From Pseudomonas salomonii (lineage in GTDB: Bacteria; Pseudomonadota; Gammaproteobacteria; Pseudomonadales; Pseudomonadaceae), in contig NZ_FNOX01000013.1 in NCBI RefSeq assembly GCF_900107155.1, positions 179,195-243,194 on the forward strand: DNA of 64,000 nt. The letters run 5' to 3'. Below, piece by piece: positions 1 through 9,402 of this stretch; within the stretch, counting starts at the first letter, position 1; each line of letters opens with the position of its first letter. The position numbers and the translations under genes were made by a program. The notes beneath the pieces are model-generated. The model was given only the letters and a program-made list of their open reading frames with translations. It ran no database searches and had not been told where the DNA came from.

Positions 1-292
1 CACCCCTTGAGAATTTCGTCCTGGCTCAACGCTTTTGACGTTGGCTCACCTCACGCCGTCTTGTGGACAGTGTGCAGCCTGGAGGCCGGCTCAACCCTGC
101 TGGGGCGGCGGCCGCAGCAGGCCTGATTGGGCGAGCTGCAATGGACTGTTGTCCAGGCGGTGATTCTGTTGATAAAGATACAGGCCAACGCCCGACAGAT
201 GATTGCGAAGATTGCGTCAATAAACAGTGCTTGCGCAATTTTTAACCCTTCATGGATAATTCACCGCAATAGTTACGACAAAGGCCAACCCA
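1..292. other. Left-edge non-coding stretch
   Basis: I see no convincing gene here. The short open frames on both strands have no ribosome binding site and no recognisable product. The Lrp/AsnC gene begins at 293. Regulators of that family are often divergent from their target, so this stretch could be a shared promoter region whose other gene lies left of the window. That last point is inference. Confidence 0.4.
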
Positions 293-772
293 ATGAGCAA
301 GCTTGACCGATACGACCTGAGTATTTTGGCGGAATTGCAGCGCGACGCGAGGATCTCCAACCAGGAGTTGGCCGAACGCATCGGCCTGTCGCCGTCGCCG
401 TGCTCACGCCGGGTCAAGCAGTTGGAAGACGACGGTTATATTGCGCGTCAGGTCGCTCTGCTCGACCGCAAGATGCTGGGCTTAAGCCTTACGGCCTATG
501 TACTGATCGGCATGGACCGTCACACGCCTGAGCGTTTCGAGAATTTCGAAGCGGCGATCCGCACCCTGCCGCAAGTGCTGGAGTGCAGTTTGGTCACCGG
601 GATGGATGCGGACTATCAGTTGAAAGTGGTGGTGCCGGACATGGACCACTACCAGAAATTGCTGCTGGGGCATCTGACCCGGATTGAAGGCGTGACCAGC
701 GTAAGGTCGAGCTTTGTGCTGAACCAGGTGCTCAACAGCACCGAGTTACCGTTGACGCATCTGCGTACTTGA
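293..772 (+). CDS. Lrp/AsnC-family transcriptional regulator
   Basis: The 159-residue protein has the standard Lrp layout. An N-terminal helix-turn-helix (about residues 5-60, with LAERIGLSPSPCSRRVKQLE as recognition region) is followed by a RAM/ligand-binding domain (about 70-150, ending with the conserved EGVTSVRSSFVL strand). Such proteins sense amino acids and repress or activate transport and catabolic genes, and often their own gene. The target cannot be told because the region left of it is outside the window. The next gene is separated by a REP pair, so it is probably transcribed alone. The Shine-Dalgarno is weak (AAAGG), but the ATG at 293 gives exactly the family length. Confidence 0.9.
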   Translation: MSKLDRYDLSILAELQRDARISNQELAERIGLSPSPCSRRVKQLEDDGYIARQVALLDRKMLGLSLTAYVLIGMDRHTPERFENFEAAIRTLPQVLECSLVTGMDADYQLKVVVPDMDHYQKLLLGHLTRIEGVTSVRSSFVLNQVLNSTELPLTHLRT

Positions 773-796
773 CCTCAGGAGCGATGCATAAACCCT

Positions 797-883
797 GTGG
801 GAGCGGGCTTGCTCGCGAATGCGGTCTGTCAGTTATTGAAGATGTGACTGATAAACTGCATTCGCGAGCAAGCCCGCTCCCAC
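797..883. repeat. REP pair (inverted, type GTGGGAGCGGGCTTGCTCGCG)
   Basis: A head reading GTGGGAGCGGGCTTGCTCGCG and its inverted copy flank a short spacer and form a long hairpin. It is the typical Pseudomonas intergenic REP doublet and sits just after the Lrp-type gene. It may act as mRNA stabiliser or gyrase/IS target; nothing in the sequence decides which. Confidence 0.9.
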
Positions 884-967
884 ATTTGGATTGCACTTCG
901 ATCCAGATCAATGTTGTACCTTTGACGCTGCCTTATACTTGCCGCCTGCCCTGTCGGAAAAATCCCC

Positions 968-1186
968 ATGAACAACATCGACCCCGCCCTCTTTGAAGAA
1001 TGGATGATGACCGGCCTGGTCACGATCCTGATCATCTTCATGGGCTTTATCGTCTGGGACCTGGCGAAGAAATCCAAGGCCGGGCGCTTTGGGTCGTTTA
1101 TCCTGTTTTTCGTGCTGGGCCTGGGCGTGGCCGCGTTCATCATCAAAAGCGTGGTGATCGGGCTGATCGAGTCCGGCGCTTTATAA
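968..1186 (+). CDS. DUF2788 small inner-membrane protein
   Basis: This 72-residue protein has two hydrophobic helices, about residues 14-32 and 43-66, joined by a basic loop (KKSKAGRF). It matches the DUF2788 family known from pseudomonads, for which no function has been shown. It begins at ATG 968, and its last codons overlap by six bases the end of the convergent pseudouridine synthase gene. No partner is evident. Confidence 0.85.
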   Translation: MNNIDPALFEEWMMTGLVTILIIFMGFIVWDLAKKSKAGRFGSFILFFVLGLGVAAFIIKSVVIGLIESGAL

Positions 1187-1816
1187 ACGCGCCGGCACTG
1201 CCTTCCACTGGCCTTGGTCCAGGCCATCGATCGACCAGTCACCAATACGCACACGCACCAGGCGCAAGGTCGGCAAGCCCACCGCCGCAGTCATGCGCCG
1301 CACCTGGCGGTTACGCCCCTCACGGATGACCAACTCCAGCCAATACGTCGGTACGCTTTTGCGAAAGCGCACCGGCGGGTTGCGTGGCCACAGTTCGGGT
1401 TCGTCCAACTGCCGCGCTTGGGCAGGCAAGGTCATGCCGTCATTCAGCTCTACGCCGTCACGCAGGCGTTGCAGCTGCTCTTCGGTGGGCTCGCCTTCAA
1501 CTTGCACCCAGTAGGTTTTCGCCAGCTTGTGCTTGGGGTCGGCAATGCGCGCCTGTAGCTGGCCATCGTTGGTCAGCAGCAGCAGGCCTTCGCTGTCACG
1601 GTCCAGCCGCCCGGCCGGGTAGATGCCGGGGATATCGATAAAGTCCTTGAGGGTCGCGCGCCCGCCTTCGTCGCTGAATTGGGTCAGCACGTCGAAGGGT
1701 TTATTGAACAGGATCAACTTCGGCTCGGCCGGTGGCGCCTTGGCGACACGCCGTGCTGCGGAGTTCGGGGGTTTCACGCCAGGGCGGCGCGCATCGGGGC
1801 GGGTAGGACGGGACAT
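1181..1816 (-). CDS. rluE: RluE-type 23S rRNA pseudouridine synthase
   Basis: The product isomerises a uridine of 23S rRNA to pseudouridine; in E. coli RluE acts at U2457. The RsuA/RluE-family catalytic motif AGRLDRDSEGLLLLTNDG is present, with the aspartate of GRLDRDSEG as catalytic residue, and so is the C-terminal REGRNRQVRRM motif. There is no N-terminal S4 domain, which fits RluE rather than RluB/F. I chose ATG 1816 (MSRPTRP), giving 211 residues; an upstream TTG at 1849 is possible but has no ribosome binding site. The basic N-terminal tail (about residues 1-25) is poorly conserved in such proteins. Confidence 0.85.
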   Translation of the reverse strand: MSRPTRPDARRPGVKPPNSAARRVAKAPPAEPKLILFNKPFDVLTQFSDEGGRATLKDFIDIPGIYPAGRLDRDSEGLLLLTNDGQLQARIADPKHKLAKTYWVQVEGEPTEEQLQRLRDGVELNDGMTLPAQARQLDEPELWPRNPPVRFRKSVPTYWLELVIREGRNRQVRRMTAAVGLPTLRLVRVRIGDWSIDGLDQGQWKAVPARL

Positions 1817-1887
1817 GGCAAAGGAACATCTAACGGTCAGGACCGACAATGCTAGTGGCCTGACCGCTAAATGACCATCCCAACCGC

Positions 1888-3360
1888 TTAGCGGAACGGC
1901 GGTTCGTCGAAGCTGCGCAGTTTGCGCGAGTGCAGCGAGTTGAGTTCGGTGCGCAACAGATCCACCGCCTCGATGCCGATTTTCAAGTGCTGGCTGACCG
2001 CACGCTCATAAAACGCGTTGGCCGAACCCGGCAGCTTGATCTCGCTGTGCAGCGGTTTGTCCGAAACACACAGCAAGGTGCCGTATGGCACACGCAGGCG
2101 ATAACCTTGGGCCGCGATGGTGCCGCTTTCCATGTCCACCGCCACCGCGCGGGACAGGTTGATCAGCGGCCGTTCTTGCGCCCAGCGCAGTTCCCAGTTG
2201 CGGTCGTCGTAGGTCAGCACAGTGCCGGTGCGCAGGCGCTTTTTAAGCTCTTCGCCTTTTTCGCCGGTGACATTGGCAGCGGCTTGCTGCAGGGCCATCT
2301 GCACTTCGGCCAGCGCCGGGATCGGGATGTTCGGCGGCACGACGCGGTCGAGAATCCCGTCGCGACGCATATACGCGTGAGCCAATACGTAGTCGCCGAT
2401 GGTCTGGGATTGGCGCAGGCCGCCGCAATGGCCGATCATCAGCCAGCAATGCGGGCGCAGCACGGCCAGGTGGTCGGTGATGTTTTTGGCGTTGGACGGG
2501 CCGACGCCGATGTTCACCAGAGTCACGCCGTGGCCATCAGTGGCCTGCAGGTGGTAGGCCGGCATCTGGTAACGGTGCCACACCACGCCTGCGGCAATGG
2601 CCGAGGCTTCGCCGTGGTCCATGCTCTTGTCGATGATCACGTTGCCCGGCAGCACCATGCGGATAAACCGCGGGTCGCTGCGCAGTTGCTCCAGGCCATG
2701 CAGGATGAACTGGTCCACATAGCGGTGGTAGTTGGTCAGCAGGATCCACGGCTGCACATGGCGCCAGTCGCTGCCGGTGTAGTGCACCAGCCGGCGCAGG
2801 GAAAAGTCCACGCGCGCCGCATCGAACAGCGCCAGTGGCAGCGGGTCGGTGTTTTCCCAGTCGTAGAGGCCATCGGCAATGCCGTCGGTGGCGGCGGACA
2901 AGTCGGTGCTGGGGAACACACGGGCGAGGGTCGCAGCGGTAACGCCGGAGCCAGCCAGTTCATCACCCTGCTCCACCACATACGGGTACGGAATATTCTG
3001 CTGGCTCACGCCGACTTCCACCGTCACGGTGAAGTCATGCATCAACGGCACCAGTTGCTCCAGCAGGTACTTACGGAACGCCGCCGGATGAGTGACGGTG
3101 ACACTGTAGGTTCCCGGCAATTGCACCTTGGCGTATGCGCGGGTGGTCTGTGGGACTTCGCCGTGGCAGTGGTAGGTCAGGCGCAGTTCCGGGTAGCGAA
3201 ACAGCGCGCGTTGTTCGGCGTCCGGCTCGACGCGGTCCTTGAGGTATTGCTTGAGGGCTTGATTAAGCGCACCGGTAGCGCGCTCATGCAGAGCGGCCAG
3301 CCGGTCCACGGCTTCTTCGGCGGTTTGAACGACAACAAAAGCTTCGGTCACGGTAAGCAT
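1888..3360 (-). CDS. amn: AMP nucleosidase
   Basis: The enzyme hydrolyses AMP to adenine and ribose 5-phosphate and helps set the adenylate pool. The 490-residue length is normal for Amn. The N-terminal half is the AMP nucleosidase-specific domain. The C-terminal half is a nucleoside-phosphorylase fold with NIGVGPSNAKNITDHLAVLRP, GHCGGLR and the purine/ribose-contacting AVDMESGTIAAQGYR motif. It is transcribed alone, with a REP pair upstream (3443-3529) and the convergent end of its neighbour's region downstream. Confidence 0.93.
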   Translation of the reverse strand: MLTVTEAFVVVQTAEEAVDRLAALHERATGALNQALKQYLKDRVEPDAEQRALFRYPELRLTYHCHGEVPQTTRAYAKVQLPGTYSVTVTHPAAFRKYLLEQLVPLMHDFTVTVEVGVSQQNIPYPYVVEQGDELAGSGVTAATLARVFPSTDLSAATDGIADGLYDWENTDPLPLALFDAARVDFSLRRLVHYTGSDWRHVQPWILLTNYHRYVDQFILHGLEQLRSDPRFIRMVLPGNVIIDKSMDHGEASAIAAGVVWHRYQMPAYHLQATDGHGVTLVNIGVGPSNAKNITDHLAVLRPHCWLMIGHCGGLRQSQTIGDYVLAHAYMRRDGILDRVVPPNIPIPALAEVQMALQQAAANVTGEKGEELKKRLRTGTVLTYDDRNWELRWAQERPLINLSRAVAVDMESGTIAAQGYRLRVPYGTLLCVSDKPLHSEIKLPGSANAFYERAVSQHLKIGIEAVDLLRTELNSLHSRKLRSFDEPPFR

Positions 3361-3442
3361 CCTGTGTTCTGACTTGCAGGCCTTTATCTTGCCTGTATCC
3401 CAGGCTCACTGAAACACCGGAATTGGAATGCTGCTTTTAAAG

Positions 3443-3529
3443 GTGGGAGCTGGCTTGCCTGCGATGGCGGTGTATCAGCCAAGTACTCAGTGACTGATAC
3501 ACCGCCATCGCAGGCAAGCCAGCTCCCAC
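3443..3529. repeat. REP pair (inverted, GTGGGAGCTGGCTTGCCTGCGATGGCGG type)
   Basis: Two long inverted arms (GTGGGAGCTGGCTTGCCTGCG and its complement) surround a short spacer between amn and the aidB-like gene. It belongs to the same REP superfamily as the 797-883 copy but to a variant subtype (AGCTGGCTTGCCTGCGA), which is also found at 19779-19865. Confidence 0.9.
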
Positions 3530-3546
3530 ATTTTGACCGTGTTCAA

Positions 3547-5199
3547 TCAGAGGGATTGTGGAGTTGAACGGGTAACGATCGCCGCCACATCCACCCCGCG
3601 CGGCAAGGTGCCGTACACCCGGCCGGACGATGCCCCGAGGCGGCTGGCGATAAACCCATCGCTGACCACCGCATTCCCGGCCTCCAGCAACAGCTTGGCC
3701 TGCAACGCTACGGCAATGTCCTCGGTCAACTGCCGGGCGCGGTACTGGATGTCTTGGGTATCCATAAACGCCGACTTCAATTGCTCGATATGCCCCGCCA
3801 GTTGCGTGTCGCCATGCCCATCGCCCAGTTCGACAAACAACGCCTCCAACACGCCCGGCTCTTTGGACAAGGCGCGCAGCACATCCAGGCACTGCACATT
3901 GCCGGAACCTTCCCACGTCGAATTCACCGGCGCCTCACGGTACAGACGCGGCAAGATGCTGTCCTCGACATAACCGGCGCCGCCCATGCACTCGGCGGCC
4001 TCATTGATCATGGCGGGCGCGCGCTTGCAGATCCAATACTTGCCTACCGCCGTCACCAGCCGGGCGAATTTGGCTTCCTGTTCGTTATCCAGATGGTCCA
4101 GCGCCCGGCCCATGCGCATGCTCAAGGCCAGGGAGGCTTCGCTCTCCAGCGCCAGGTCGGCCAGCACGTTTTGCATCAATGGTTGTTCACTGAGCACGCG
4201 ACCGCCGACCGAGCGATGGGCGCAATGATGGCTGGCCTGGGTCAACGCCTGACGCATCAAGGCGCTGGAGCCGACCATGCAGTCGAAACGAGTCATGGCG
4301 ACCATCTCGATAATGGTCGGCACGCCCCGGCCTTCTTCGCCAACCATCCAGGCCAGGGCGCCACGGAACTCCACTTCGCTGGAGGCGTTGGAGCAGTTGC
4401 CGAGTTTGTTTTTCAGGCGCTGGATGTAGAACTGGTTGCGGGTGTCATCCGGGCGATGCCTTGGCAACAGGAAACACGTCAGGCCTTTGTCGGTCTGCGC
4501 CAGGGTGAGGAACGCATCGCACATCGGCGCCGAGCAGAACCACTTGTGCCCGACCAGCTCATAGGCCTGGCCAGGGCCGCCGGCGCCCACCGGGTAGGCG
4601 CGGGTGGTGTTGGCGCGCACGTCGGTGCCGCCCTGTTTCTCGGTCATGGCCATGCCGATGGTGGCGCCGGCTTTGTGGGCGATGCCGACGTTGCGCGGGT
4701 CGTATTCGGTGTTGAGGATTTTCGGCAGCCAGGTCTGCGCCAGGTCCGGTTGCAGGTGCAGGGCCGGGACGCAGGCGAAGGTCATGGTCAGCGGGCAACC
4801 GCTGCCGGCTTCGGCCTGGCTGTGCAGGTAGGTCATGGCGGCGCGGGCCACATGGGCGCCGGGCTGCGGATGCGCCCACGGCAGCGATGGCAGGCCATGC
4901 TCGATGGCGGTGCGCATCAGCTCGTGATAAGCCGGATGAAACTCCACCAGGTCGATGCGATGGCCGTAGCGGTCATGGCTGTTGAACACCGGCTTGTTCT
5001 GGTTCGCCAAAAACCCCGCCGCCATCAATGGCCCGCCCGCCAGCGCACCATATGCATCGATTCGAGCCTGCGCCCAGCCGGCGCCAAAGCGGCGCGACCA
5101 TTCTTGCAAGGGCAGGTCGATACGATAGAGGTTGGTACCGTCCAGGGACGGCGGCTGGTTGGTGACGTCGTGGGTTTCGGCAAACGGGTGCAGGTTCAT
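3547..5199 (-). CDS. aidB: AidB-like acyl-CoA dehydrogenase
   Basis: This 550-residue flavoprotein matches the length and layout of E. coli AidB (about 540). The N-terminal part includes NKPVFNSHDRYGHRIDLVEFHPAYHELM, shown here only by its key residues. The acyl-CoA dehydrogenase signature AMTEKQGGTDVRANTT follows, then the FAD-binding and helical part with NEAAECMGGAGYVEDSILPRLYREAPVNSTWEGSGN broken across the active site, and a C-terminal extension that in AidB binds DNA. AidB belongs to the adaptive response to alkylating agents. A ribosome binding site (CAGGAGG) sits just before ATG 5199. The gene stands alone here, not with ada. The alkylation link is notable because mpg, another alkylation-repair gene, is broken in this window. 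Confidence 0.85.
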   Translation of the reverse strand: MNLHPFAETHDVTNQPPSLDGTNLYRIDLPLQEWSRRFGAGWAQARIDAYGALAGGPLMAAGFLANQNKPVFNSHDRYGHRIDLVEFHPAYHELMRTAIEHGLPSLPWAHPQPGAHVARAAMTYLHSQAEAGSGCPLTMTFACVPALHLQPDLAQTWLPKILNTEYDPRNVGIAHKAGATIGMAMTEKQGGTDVRANTTRAYPVGAGGPGQAYELVGHKWFCSAPMCDAFLTLAQTDKGLTCFLLPRHRPDDTRNQFYIQRLKNKLGNCSNASSEVEFRGALAWMVGEEGRGVPTIIEMVAMTRFDCMVGSSALMRQALTQASHHCAHRSVGGRVLSEQPLMQNVLADLALESEASLALSMRMGRALDHLDNEQEAKFARLVTAVGKYWICKRAPAMINEAAECMGGAGYVEDSILPRLYREAPVNSTWEGSGNVQCLDVLRALSKEPGVLEALFVELGDGHGDTQLAGHIEQLKSAFMDTQDIQYRARQLTEDIAVALQAKLLLEAGNAVVSDGFIASRLGASSGRVYGTLPRGVDVAAIVTRSTPQSL

Positions 5200-5268
5200 G
5201 ACGGGCCTCCTGGAAAATAGGCCACGTGCAGTTGAGGCCTGAATTTCAGTTAAGCACCGTCATCGGGC

Positions 5269-7668
5269 TTAAAAAAGTGGCATACCCGCCGATTGCTCGG
5301 CGCTTTCGCCCTCTAACGGGCACAGCAGGCGCCGCTCCAGCACCGTTTGCAGCGCCTCGAAACGCACGGGTTTACTGAGGCGATCAGTGATGCCGACCCC
5401 ATGGCAGCGTTCGCGATCCGGGGCGTGCAGCGAGGTGCTCAGGGCAATCACCGGCAGTTCGCCGCAGCCGGGTAGCGCACGAATCTGACAGCACAACGAG
5501 AAGCCGCCTTCAGACACATCCAGCAGCACCGCTTCAAACGTATCGTCCTGCAAGAGCGCCAAGGCGGCCGGGCCGTTATCCACGGTTTTCACCCGGTAAC
5601 CCAGTTTGAGCAGCATGCCGCGTACCGCCAATTGGCCGACGCTGTTGTCATCCACCAACAGCACGGTGCACTCCTGGGGCGCTCGTTGCGCATGGGGTTT
5701 GTGCGTTGCCGGTTTGGGCTCGGGCGGCACCGCGTCGACGCTGATGTCCAGCTGAAAGCGGCTGCCCTTGCTAAGTTCGGAATGATGGGTCAAACGCCCA
5801 CCGAGCAGTTCTATCAGCTGCCGGCAAATCGCCAGGCCGATGCCCAGGCCGCCGTATTCGCGGGTCATCGAACCGTCGACCTGGAAGAAGCGCTGATACA
5901 GCGTGGCCTCATCGAGGAAAGCGAAGCCGATGCCGCTGTCGGTCACAATAAAGCTCAGGCGCAGCTCGCCGTCACTGTGGGGCACACCTACCACACGCAC
6001 GCGCACCGCGCCTTCGTGGGTGAACTTGAAGGCATTGTCGAGCAGGCAGTCCAGGCACTGGGTAAGTTTGCCGGCATCGCCGATCATCCGGTCCGGCAGT
6101 TCATCGGCCACGTCGATGGAAAACGCCAGGCCTTTGCTCTTGGCGCTGGCGGTGAATTGCTGGCGCAAGGTGTCGAGGGTGCCGCGCAGGCTGAAGACCT
6201 GGGGCTGGGCGGTGAGGCGCCCGGCTTGCAATTCGGTCAGGGTGAGAATGCCGTTGACCATGCGCATCATGTCCCGCGCCGAACCGGCGGCGGTTTGCTG
6301 GTATTGGGTAAGGTCGTCGTCCAGCGGCACGGTTTGCATCAGCTCTAACGAGCCGATCACACCGTTCATTGGGGTGCGCAACTCGTGGGTCAGCGTGGCG
6401 AGGAACTCATCTTTAAGGCGGTTACTGCGTGCCAATTGCTGATTGAGCACTTCAAGCTTCTGGCTGGCGTCAAACAGGATCTGCGCCTGTTGCTCACGCA
6501 TGCCGTTGATGCGGTCCGCCAGGGCCAGGGACAACAGCGCCACTTCGATGGCCGAGCCGAGTTGGCTGGCGTACATGGTGAGGAACATATTCGGCAGGTA
6601 GCCCAACACCATCAGGGTATTGACCACCCCGCCCAGCAGGAATGCCGACCAGGCGATGATGAAGTAACGCGCCATGCGCTGGCCGCAATACCAGGCCTTG
6701 ATGGCGGCCACAAAGATGGTCACGGTAAACACCAGCGCCAACCCCGTGGCCAGCCGCAGGGCCACGGCGTAGCTGGTCAGCAGCGCCAGCACCATGACCA
6801 ACGCGCCGGCCGCTGCCAGCGCCAGTAAAACCCGATCAAGCCAGCGGCTGTGCTGCGCGGTGTGCAGGAAACTGCGCGCGAACAAGCTGCCGAACAACGC
6901 CGCCGAGCCAATCAGGAACGGCACCGCCGCGTTCGCCCACCATGGGTCGTTCGGCCAAAAATACTCTACCGCTACGCCGTTGACCGACAGTTGGTACAGG
7001 CCAAACGAGGCGATATAAAGGATGTAATACAGGTAGCTGGTGTCGCGCACGCTCAAATAGATGAACAGGTTGTAGACCAGCATCCCCAGTAACACGCCAT
7101 AGATCGCCCCCAACACATACAGGCGCAGAGGCTGCTGCTCCATGTACGCGGTGGCGGACCAGAGCGTCAGCGGTGCCTGGATCGAGCCCTGGCTTTGCAG
7201 GCGCAGGTACACGGTTTGCTGCTGGTCGGGCACGAAATTGAGCTTGAACAGGTAGTTGGCCTGGCGCACTTCACGGCTGGAAAACGCCAGGCTGCTGCCC
7301 GTGCGGCTGGTCAGGCGGTAATTGCCGGTGCTGTCGCGCTGGTAAAGGTCGAGTTCGTTAAGCGGCGGGTACGCCAACTCCAGAAACCAGGTGCGCGGGG
7401 CTCGGGGGTCAGTGGCGGTGTAATGCAGGTCGACCTTGAGCCAGAACACCGAGCGTGAATAGCCGGCGTTGAGAGTGGTTTTGTCATGGGTTTTGAATTG
7501 GGCGGCGTAGGCAGGAGCACTGACATCGGCGATGGTGAGGGCGTCGGTTGGGTCTTCGAGTACTTGCATGACGCGGCCCAGCGGCAGGCTCCGAGTGTCC
7601 GGGTTGAACTCGATGGCGCCGGCGAGCATCGGCAGCCCGCACAATAAAAAGATCAGCAAATAGCGCAT
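5269..7668 (-). CDS. 7TMR-DISM hybrid sensor histidine kinase
   Basis: The 799-residue membrane kinase starts with a signal peptide (residues 1-18). It continues with a periplasmic 7TMR-DISM extracellular domain (about 30-170), seven membrane helices (about 180-385), a coiled coil, and a HisKA domain with phospho-acceptor H428 in THELRTPMNGVIG. A HATPase domain follows (DNAFKFTHEG, GLGIGLAICRQLIELLGG), then a C-terminal receiver domain with VLLVDDN and the acceptor aspartate in EAVLLDVSEG. The extracellular domain is related to carbohydrate-binding modules, so a small external ligand is likely. No partner response regulator is adjacent. The receiver lacks the usual M/P residues after its aspartate, which may change its signalling. 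Confidence 0.9.
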   Translation of the reverse strand: MRYLLIFLLCGLPMLAGAIEFNPDTRSLPLGRVMQVLEDPTDALTIADVSAPAYAAQFKTHDKTTLNAGYSRSVFWLKVDLHYTATDPRAPRTWFLELAYPPLNELDLYQRDSTGNYRLTSRTGSSLAFSSREVRQANYLFKLNFVPDQQQTVYLRLQSQGSIQAPLTLWSATAYMEQQPLRLYVLGAIYGVLLGMLVYNLFIYLSVRDTSYLYYILYIASFGLYQLSVNGVAVEYFWPNDPWWANAAVPFLIGSAALFGSLFARSFLHTAQHSRWLDRVLLALAAAGALVMVLALLTSYAVALRLATGLALVFTVTIFVAAIKAWYCGQRMARYFIIAWSAFLLGGVVNTLMVLGYLPNMFLTMYASQLGSAIEVALLSLALADRINGMREQQAQILFDASQKLEVLNQQLARSNRLKDEFLATLTHELRTPMNGVIGSLELMQTVPLDDDLTQYQQTAAGSARDMMRMVNGILTLTELQAGRLTAQPQVFSLRGTLDTLRQQFTASAKSKGLAFSIDVADELPDRMIGDAGKLTQCLDCLLDNAFKFTHEGAVRVRVVGVPHSDGELRLSFIVTDSGIGFAFLDEATLYQRFFQVDGSMTREYGGLGIGLAICRQLIELLGGRLTHHSELSKGSRFQLDISVDAVPPEPKPATHKPHAQRAPQECTVLLVDDNSVGQLAVRGMLLKLGYRVKTVDNGPAALALLQDDTFEAVLLDVSEGGFSLCCQIRALPGCGELPVIALSTSLHAPDRERCHGVGITDRLSKPVRFEALQTVLERRLLCPLEGESAEQSAGMPLF

Positions 7669-7943
7669 AGAGCCCCAGCGTGGCCTGTCCGGTTATGTCA
7701 AAAGCCCCCCATTCCTTTTGAGTAGACGTATACCGGCGATACATTAAGTTGTTTGGATCCACTTTAGCATAGCCGCTAGAGGCCATTGGACACCATTGAA
7801 ATAATTTTTTGAAAGGCTCTAGAACGGCGCTTTCAGAGAGTTTATTGAATAAAAATGGCGAACCAACAGCCATAAACACAGGGTGAAATTCCCCGCTCGC
7901 CCGACAGCCACGCAAAAAGCGATTGGTGGTAAGCTCGCGCACC

Positions 7944-8741
7944 ATGAATATCTACAGCTCTCGCCCTGTTGTCCTCTGTCTCTCCGGCCACGACCCCAGT
8001 GGTGGCGCCGGCTTGCAGGCAGATATCGAAGCCCTGCTCGCCCAAGGCTGTCATGCGGCCCCCGCCGTCACCGCCCTGACCGTGCAGAACACCGTCAATG
8101 TCAGCGATTTCCGCGTGCTCGACCGCGAGTGGGTGCTGGCCCAGGCCAATGCCGTGCTCAGCGACTCCGAAGTCGCGGCGGTGAAGCTGGGCATGCTCGG
8201 TTCCACCGCGATGGTCGACACCGTGGTCGAGCTGCTGCAGGCGCACCCGCACCTGCCGGTGGTCTGCGACCCGGTGCTGCGTGCCGGTGGCGGCGGCAGC
8301 CTGGGCAAGGACGAAGTCGGCTACGCCATGCGTGAGCGGCTGTTGCCGCTGTCGCTGATCGCCACGCCGAACCTGCCGGAAGCGCGCATCCTCGCCGAAT
8401 TGCCCGAGGGTACGGCGGACGAATGCGCCGAGAAGCTGCTGCCGTTTGTAAAGCATCTGCTGATCACCGGCGGCCACGGCGACGAGCATGAAGTGCACAA
8501 CCGCCTGTACAGCCGCGACGGCACGCGCCAGACCTTTACCTGCCAGCGCCTGCCCGGCAGCTATCACGGTTCGGGCTGCACGCTGGCCAGCGCCTTGGCC
8601 GGCAGGATCGCCCAGGGCGAAAGCCTGGCCAGCGCGGTGCAATCGGCGCTCAACTACACTTGGCGCACCCTGCGTGATGCCGAACAACTCGGCCAGGGCC
8701 AGTTCGTGCCGCGCCGTTTGCCGCTGGATTTCTGCTCTTAA
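7944..8741 (+). CDS. thiD: Hydroxymethylpyrimidine (phosphate) kinase
   Basis: ThiD phosphorylates HMP and HMP-P on the pyrimidine branch of thiamine synthesis. The ribokinase-fold signatures are present: CLSGHDPSGGAGLQADIEA at the start, CDPVLRAGGGG in the middle, and the anion-hole motif GSYHGSGCTLASALA near the end. I chose ATG 7944 (MNIYSSRP, 265 residues) over the in-frame GTG at 7923, because homologues start near this point. It heads a thiD-thiE-hemL gene row; thiE begins 20 bp downstream, so co-transcription is likely. I looked for a TPP riboswitch upstream and did not see one. Confidence 0.93.
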   Translation: MNIYSSRPVVLCLSGHDPSGGAGLQADIEALLAQGCHAAPAVTALTVQNTVNVSDFRVLDREWVLAQANAVLSDSEVAAVKLGMLGSTAMVDTVVELLQAHPHLPVVCDPVLRAGGGGSLGKDEVGYAMRERLLPLSLIATPNLPEARILAELPEGTADECAEKLLPFVKHLLITGGHGDEHEVHNRLYSRDGTRQTFTCQRLPGSYHGSGCTLASALAGRIAQGESLASAVQSALNYTWRTLRDAEQLGQGQFVPRRLPLDFCS

Positions 8742-8761
8742 CCGCACAAGAGGCCTGCTCG

Positions 8762-9385
8762 ATGAAACTACGTGGCCTTTACGCCATTACCGACAGCCAA
8801 CTGTTGGCCGGCAAGTTCCTTGCCTACGTCGAAGCGGCACTGGACGGTGGCGTGACCCTGTTGCAGTACCGCGACAAAAGCAGCGACGAAGCCCGGCGCC
8901 TGCGTGAGGCCGAGAAGCTGCGCGAGCTGTGCTCACGCTACAAGACCCAGTTGATCATCAACGATGACGCCGAGTTGGCCGCGCGCCTGGGCGTCGGCGT
9001 GCACCTGGGCCAAACCGACGGCCCACTGACCCCGGCCCGTGCATTGCTCGGTTCCAAAGCCATCATCGGCGCCACCTGCCACAGCCAGATCGAACTGGCC
9101 GAGCAGGCCGCCAAGGAAGGCGCGAGCTACGTCGCCTTCGGTCGTTTTTTCAATTCCAACACCAAGCCCGGCGCGCCGGCCGCCACGCTCGACATGCTGG
9201 CCCAGGCCCGCACGCGCCTTCACCTGCCGATCTGCGTGATCGGCGGCGTCACCCTGGCGAACGCCGACCCCCTGGTGGCCCACGGTGCCGACCTGCTCGC
9301 CGTGGTGCACGGCCTGTTCGGTGCCGACAGCACCCAGGAAGTCACGCGCCGCGCCCGCGCCTTCAACGCCCTTCTTAAAGTTTAA
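8762..9385 (+). CDS. thiE: Thiamine-phosphate synthase
   Basis: ThiE joins HMP pyrophosphate to the thiazole phosphate to make thiamine phosphate. The 207-residue TIM-barrel protein shows LLQYRDKSSDEA (pyrophosphate binding), INDDAELAARLGVGVHLGQTDG, ATCHSQIELAEQA, FGRFFNSNTKPGAP and the glycine-rich phosphate loop VIGGV. It lies between thiD (20 bp gap) and hemL (17 bp gap), the usual pseudomonad arrangement, and completes the coupling step fed by ThiD. Confidence 0.94.
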   Translation: MKLRGLYAITDSQLLAGKFLAYVEAALDGGVTLLQYRDKSSDEARRLREAEKLRELCSRYKTQLIINDDAELAARLGVGVHLGQTDGPLTPARALLGSKAIIGATCHSQIELAEQAAKEGASYVAFGRFFNSNTKPGAPAATLDMLAQARTRLHLPICVIGGVTLANADPLVAHGADLLAVVHGLFGADSTQEVTRRARAFNALLKV

Positions 9386-9402
9386 GTGTAGAGAGCCCGA
9401 TC

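Noticed and set aside
7669..7943. Possible TPP riboswitch upstream of thiD
   Set aside because: I saw no CUGAGA-type core or thi-box arrangement in this stretch.
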